Assembly: GCF_014641615.1 (NCBI RefSeq)
Contig: NZ_BMIB01000006.1
Span: forward strand, 1-64,000
DNA length: 64,000 nt
DNA from: Filimonas zeae
GTDB lineage: Bacteria > Bacteroidota > Bacteroidia > Chitinophagales > Chitinophagaceae
Reading direction: 5' to 3'
The translations under genes were made by a program, and so were the position numbers. The notes beneath the pieces are model-generated. The model saw only the letters and a program-made list of their open reading frames with translations, did no database searches and was not told the origin of the DNA. Below, piece by piece: positions 60,418-64,000 of this stretch (position 1 is the stretch's first letter; every line of letters starts with the position of its first letter).

Positions 60418-61293
60418 CTATAACACGTTTAACACCTGTTCTTTCGCCTTTTCCAGTTCATCCTTCATAATAATCACCGCCTGCTGAATCTGCGAATCGT
60501 AGGCTTTAGAACCGGTAGTATTAATTTCGCGGCCTATTTCCTGCAATATAAAAGACAATTTTTTGCCTTTGCTCTTTTCCTTGCCCTTCAGTATATCGCG
60601 GAAATAATTACAGTGGTTGGTTAAACGCACCTGCTCTTCGCTGATGTCAATCTTCTCAATGTAGTAAATCAGTTCCTGCTCCAGACGGTTAGGATCATAG
60701 TTTTCTTTACCCACATTGTCTTCCAGCACTTTCACCAGGCCTTCTTTAATTTTAGTGCGGCGTAAAGGTTCCAGTTCAGTAACCACTTTCTGCTGCTCTT
60801 CAATGGCTTTAATACGGCCCTGTAAATCAGCTTCCAGCACTTTACCTTCTTCGCCGCGGTGTTTGGTAAGCTGATTGATAGCCTCTTTCAGTATGCCTTC
60901 AAAGCCTTTATAATCTTCTTCGCTCAGTACATCCGTTACGGGGGTAATTACCTCCGGCAGTTTCAGTAAAGTACTTAATATATTGTCGGTTTCAATACCC
61001 AGTTCCTTAGCCAGTTGCGCCATAGGCTGATAGTAACCTTTAGCCAGATCGGTGTTGATAGAAACAGGTTTGGCAGCGCCATTCTGTTTCAGATAAATGA
61101 TACATTCTACGCTGCCGCGCTCCAGCTGCTCACTCAATGTAGAACGTACTTCAAATTCGTAGGGCTTCAGCAGCGCCGGTATGGTAAGCCTTAAATCGAA
61201 CTGCTTGCCATTAAGTGAACGTACTTCCACCAGAAACGTCTTATCTGCAATGGTTTGCTCCGCACGGCCGTATCCGGTCATTGAATATATCAT
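60418..61293 (-). CDS. yicC: YicC family endoribonuclease
   Basis: A 291-residue protein beginning MIYSMTGYGRAE, the family hallmark. The YicC N-domain ends near 160 and the DUF1732 C-domain carries NPNRLEQELIYYIEKIDISEEQVRL and the closing GREINTTGSKAYDSQIQ, both expected. E. coli YicC is an endoribonuclease that affects the small RNA RyhB; the role here is inferred. It heads the minus-strand run with gldH, trehalase, kinase and regulator. It is divergent from the aminopeptidase P gene; the intergenic 107 bp must serve both. Confidence 0.94.
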   Translation of the reverse strand: MIYSMTGYGRAEQTIADKTFLVEVRSLNGKQFDLRLTIPALLKPYEFEVRSTLSEQLERGSVECIIYLKQNGAAKPVSINTDLAKGYYQPMAQLAKELGIETDNILSTLLKLPEVITPVTDVLSEEDYKGFEGILKEAINQLTKHRGEEGKVLEADLQGRIKAIEEQQKVVTELEPLRRTKIKEGLVKVLEDNVGKENYDPNRLEQELIYYIEKIDISEEQVRLTNHCNYFRDILKGKEKSKGKKLSFILQEIGREINTTGSKAYDSQIQQAVIIMKDELEKAKEQVLNVL

Positions 61294-61368
61294 ATAGAAC
61301 GCTTGTTAAATGCGTAAAAGTAGTTGAAAATAAGCAAAATGAAGCCACTATGTGTTAATACCGGCAGA

Positions 61369-61396
61369 TTGAACAACAGAATGTTACCTACCTTTG
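61369..61396 (+). promoter_or_regulatory. Putative promoter of the aminopeptidase P gene
   Basis: TTG at 61369-61371, a 17-bp spacer and TACCTTTG at 61389-61396, an exact TAnnTTTG match. The ATG at 61401 follows 4 bp later, so the mRNA would be almost leaderless. Confidence 0.5.
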
Positions 61397-61400
61397 GCCC

Positions 61401-62783
61401 ATGTTTACGAAAGATATTTACACAGCAAGAAGACAAAAGTTACAGGCTGGCGTAGGCAATGGCCTGGTAATACTACCCGGAAATGAGGAAATAGGCATGA
61501 ATTACCGCCATAACACCTACCATTTCAGACAGGACAGCACCTTTTTATACTATACCGGCATTAACCGCCCCGGCCTGGTGTACATCCTGGACATTGATAA
61601 TAACAAAGAGATAATACTGGGTAACGAACCCACCATTGACGACATTGTATGGACCGGCCCGCTGGAAACCCTGCAACAGCAGGCAGATAAAGCAGGCATT
61701 ACCCAATCCGGCCCGCTTTCTGCCCTGCAACCACTGCTGGATAAAGCATTGAGTGCAGGCCAGACCATTCACTTTACGCCGCCCTACCGTGCCGATACCA
61801 CCGCGCAACTGAGCGGGTGGTTACAGATACCTTATGCACAGGTTAACAGCCGTGCTTCGGTAACCCTTATAAAAGCCATTGTAGCCCAGCGTGCTATTAA
61901 AAGCGCAGAAGAACTGGCAGAAATAGAAAAAGGGGTAAACACTACCGCTGCTATGCAGCTGGCTGCCATTACCGGCGCCCGCCCCGGCAGTTCAGAAATA
62001 GAAGTAGCCGGTAAACTGCAAGGCATTGCCATTAGTGCAGGCGGTAACCTCAGTTTCCCTACCATACTTACCGTAAACGGGCAGATACTGCATAACCATT
62101 TTTCCGAAACCATTATGCAGGAAGGCCAGATGGCCCTGTGCGATTGCGGTGCCGAAACCGCTATGCGTTACGCAGGCGACCTTACCCGTACCTTCCCCGT
62201 TGGTAAACGCTTTACCGATACCCAACGTGAGGTACACGATATAGTGTTACAGGCACAACTGGCCGCTATAGCTGCGCTGAAACCCGGCGTACTGTTCCGC
62301 GATGTACATTTTATTGCCTGCGAACAACTGGTGGACGGCTTAAAAGGGTTGGGGCTGATGCAGGGCGACACCAAAGAAGCAGTTGCCGCCGGCGCGCATA
62401 CCCTGTTTTTCCAATGCGGACTGGGGCACATGCTGGGCCTTGATGTGCATGACATGGAAAACCTGGGCGAAGCATACGTAGGCTATACAGACGACCTGAA
62501 AAAAAGCACGGAATTCGGACTGAAATCGCTGCGCCTGGGCCGCGCACTGGAACCCGGTTTTGTAGTAACCATTGAGCCCGGTGTATATGTAATACCTGAA
62601 CTGATAGATATGTGGCAGGCGAAAAATCACTTACCACAGTTTATTAATTATAATAAAGTAAATGCCTTCCGCAATTTTGGCGGCATACGTATTGAAGATG
62701 ATTTTGTAATTACCGGAACAGGCAGCCGCCTGCTGGGTAACCCACTTGCCAAAACCTGGCAGGAAATGGAAGCCCTGAAGTAA
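61401..62783 (+). CDS. pepP: Xaa-Pro aminopeptidase (aminopeptidase P, M24B)
   Basis: A 460-residue cytoplasmic metallopeptidase that removes N-terminal residues preceding proline. The AMP_N domain covers about 1-150 (FRQDSTFLYYTGINRPG). The catalytic pita-bread domain has all five metal ligands in view: Asp in LCDCGAETAMRYAGDLTRTF (two Asp), His in GLGHMLGLDVHD, Glu in VVTIEPGVYVIPEL and Glu in GGIRIEDDFVIT. Size and order match PepP. It has its own promoter-like element and is divergent from yicC. Confidence 0.95.
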   Translation: MFTKDIYTARRQKLQAGVGNGLVILPGNEEIGMNYRHNTYHFRQDSTFLYYTGINRPGLVYILDIDNNKEIILGNEPTIDDIVWTGPLETLQQQADKAGITQSGPLSALQPLLDKALSAGQTIHFTPPYRADTTAQLSGWLQIPYAQVNSRASVTLIKAIVAQRAIKSAEELAEIEKGVNTTAAMQLAAITGARPGSSEIEVAGKLQGIAISAGGNLSFPTILTVNGQILHNHFSETIMQEGQMALCDCGAETAMRYAGDLTRTFPVGKRFTDTQREVHDIVLQAQLAAIAALKPGVLFRDVHFIACEQLVDGLKGLGLMQGDTKEAVAAGAHTLFFQCGLGHMLGLDVHDMENLGEAYVGYTDDLKKSTEFGLKSLRLGRALEPGFVVTIEPGVYVIPELIDMWQAKNHLPQFINYNKVNAFRNFGGIRIEDDFVITGTGSRLLGNPLAKTWQEMEALK

Positions 62784-62806
62784 TTGGGATAAATAAGACT
62801 ATTGAC

Positions 62807-62842
62807 GAACAGGCGGGTTTTCTATGCAGAAAACCCGTTCTG
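62807..62842 (+). terminator. Hairpin after pepP, terminator-like
   Basis: GAACAGGCGGGTTTTC pairs with GAAAACCCGTTCTG (one bulge) around TATGCA. The T tail is poor, so termination may be partial. Confidence 0.55.
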
Positions 62843-62908
62843 CTCTGTCAGCTTACATAGTTTGTTTGAACAAACAGGTACCGCTATTTTTATAGCAAAA
62901 CGAGTACA

Positions 62909-64000
62909 GTGCAGGCACCTGTTATAGCAATTATAGGCGGCGGATTCTGCGGCATGTTAACAGCAGTACACCTCTGCCGCGAAGCGGATAGCACACTTCA
63001 TCTTATACTGATTAATAAAGGCAGCCCCTTTGCCCGCGGGCTGGCATACAGCCCACACAGCCACCAGTATCTTCTAAACGTGCGCGCCAGAAGCATGAGC
63101 GCATTTGCTGATGAACCTGTGCATTTTGTAGAATGGCTACAGCAGCATCCTCTTTATAAACACATTTCACCGGCAGCATTATCTACTTCTTTCATACCCG
63201 GCACTATCTACGGAGAATATCTGGAAAGCATATGGCAGCAGACAATGGCTACTAAGCCTTCGTTTGTAACCATTAGTATGATAGAAGAAACTGCTGTAGA
63301 TATTCAGGAGGCTACACCGCACTACAACATACACCTCCAAAACAACCGGCATGTAACAGCCGATTATATAATACTGGCCACCGGCAACAGCCAGCCCCGT
63401 CCACTGCCTTTTACAGCCACACATAGCAGCTTGCCATGGAGTACATACACCTTATCGCTGGATAACACCACCACTCCTGTGTTAATTGCAGGCAACGGCC
63501 TTACCATGGCCGATACCGTAACCGGCTTACGCGAACAAGGTTTTACCGGTGTTATACATACAATATCTCCCAACGGCTATGCGTTAAAACCCCATAGCCA
63601 ACCAGACCTTTCTTATTTTCTTTCTGCGGAAAGTATTGCTACTTGCAGCACACTGCGGCAGTGGAAGAAAGAAGTATATAAACAGATTACACAAGCAAGA
63701 GCAGCCTCCCTGCCGGATGAACTGGTTATAGATGCCCTGCGCCCATATACTACAAATGCCTGGCAGCAGTTTTCCTATGCAGATAAACAGGATTTCCTGC
63801 GCCACTCCGCACACTTCTGGAGCATCCTTCGCCACCGTCTGCCACACAGCATTCATGCTGCATTGGAAAGAGAATTTCAAGCAGGAATGTTTGCACCACA
63901 CAAAGGCGTTATTCAACAAACTGAAAAAGACAGCAACGGCGGAATTCATGTTAACTGGTACAACTGCATCAGCCGTAACCACAGGCAACTACATGTACAA
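62909..64000 (+). CDS. FAD/NAD(P)-binding protein, truncated by window end
   Basis: The first 364 codons of a flavoprotein that runs off the window. A GTG at 62909 starts VQAPVIAIIGGGFCGMLTA, an N-terminal FAD Rossmann fold (GxGxxG class). AYSPHSHQYLLNVRARSMSAFADEP in part resembles the FAD-NAD(P)-binding family (PF13454, YdhS-like). A second dinucleotide motif is VLIAGNGLTMADTVTG near residue 190, preceded by YIILATGN. No hydroxylase or reductase partner is visible. Members of this group are of uncertain function; some act on siderophore-like or amino-acid substrates. No ATG competes nearby. Confidence 0.8.
   Translation, partial: MQAPVIAIIGGGFCGMLTAVHLCREADSTLHLILINKGSPFARGLAYSPHSHQYLLNVRARSMSAFADEPVHFVEWLQQHPLYKHISPAALSTSFIPGTIYGEYLESIWQQTMATKPSFVTISMIEETAVDIQEATPHYNIHLQNNRHVTADYIILATGNSQPRPLPFTATHSSLPWSTYTLSLDNTTTPVLIAGNGLTMADTVTGLREQGFTGVIHTISPNGYALKPHSQPDLSYFLSAESIATCSTLRQWKKEVYKQITQARAASLPDELVIDALRPYTTNAWQQFSYADKQDFLRHSAHFWSILRHRLPHSIHAALEREFQAGMFAPHKGVIQQTEKDSNGGIHVNWYNCISRNHRQLHVQ

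Overview
The window comes from a Bacteroidota chromosome, most likely a member of the family Chitinophagaceae. The evidence for this is: a SusC/SusD pair under an ECF sigma factor and FecR-type anti-sigma factor; the gliding-motility lipoproteins GldB and GldH; DUF4836, BatD and MauE-type families; a CarB module that ends without the MGS domain; no recognisable Shine-Dalgarno sites; and promoter-like boxes of the Bacteroidota type (TTTG or TTG, about 17-21 bp, TAnnTTTG). I see no rRNA, tRNA, insertion sequence, prophage or CRISPR array. The family-level assignment is inference; no search was run.

Layout. 1-1356 has no credible gene. It holds three diverged direct repeats and an array of about seventeen 21-bp units, each able to fold into a small hairpin, followed by decayed copies. 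1357-3492 encodes an ABC ATPase and a TolC-like outer membrane protein without a permease or membrane fusion protein beside them. 3497-12783 is housekeeping: isocitrate dehydrogenase, ApaG, GldB, glutamine-dependent NAD synthetase, a TlpA-like thiol oxidoreductase, a universal stress protein, a thiolase and PyrD. 12927-15983 is a large AsmA-like protein. 16096-24143 holds TerC, the C-terminal half of CarB as a free-standing gene, RadA, a ComF-type phosphoribosyltransferase, a glutathione peroxidase, and the pair DNA polymerase III delta-prime plus RicT/PSP1.

24310-31737 has an outer-membrane beta-barrel, a small ABC module with degenerate motifs, a DUF4836 lipoprotein and a GH3/beta-lactamase-like fusion. 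32481-40340 is an accessory locus: ECF sigma, FecR, SusC (with an STN signalling domain) and SusD on the minus strand, meeting a MauE-like membrane protein and a small secreted DUF6520-like protein on the plus strand. A cluster of five palindromes lies just beyond the sigma gene. 40718-49842 includes an unrecognised protein, an RluE-type pseudouridine synthase, a lipoprotein, an alpha/beta hydrolase, a tricorn-like S41 protease and MutL. 50032-56610 carries a PBP4-type carboxypeptidase, an M13 metallopeptidase, an arginase-fold protein with a damaged metal site, and BatD. 56607-61293 is a tight minus-strand cluster: yicC, gldH, trehalase, histidine kinase, response regulator. Aminopeptidase P and a truncated FAD/NAD(P)-binding protein close the window.

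The observations most worth a second look are the 21-bp hairpin array, the free-standing half of carB, the comF gene without a normal start codon, the palindrome cluster at 40535-40659, the promoter-plus-terminator element before radA, and MutL and arginase-fold proteins that have lost key metal or nuclease residues. I found no clear new defence system.
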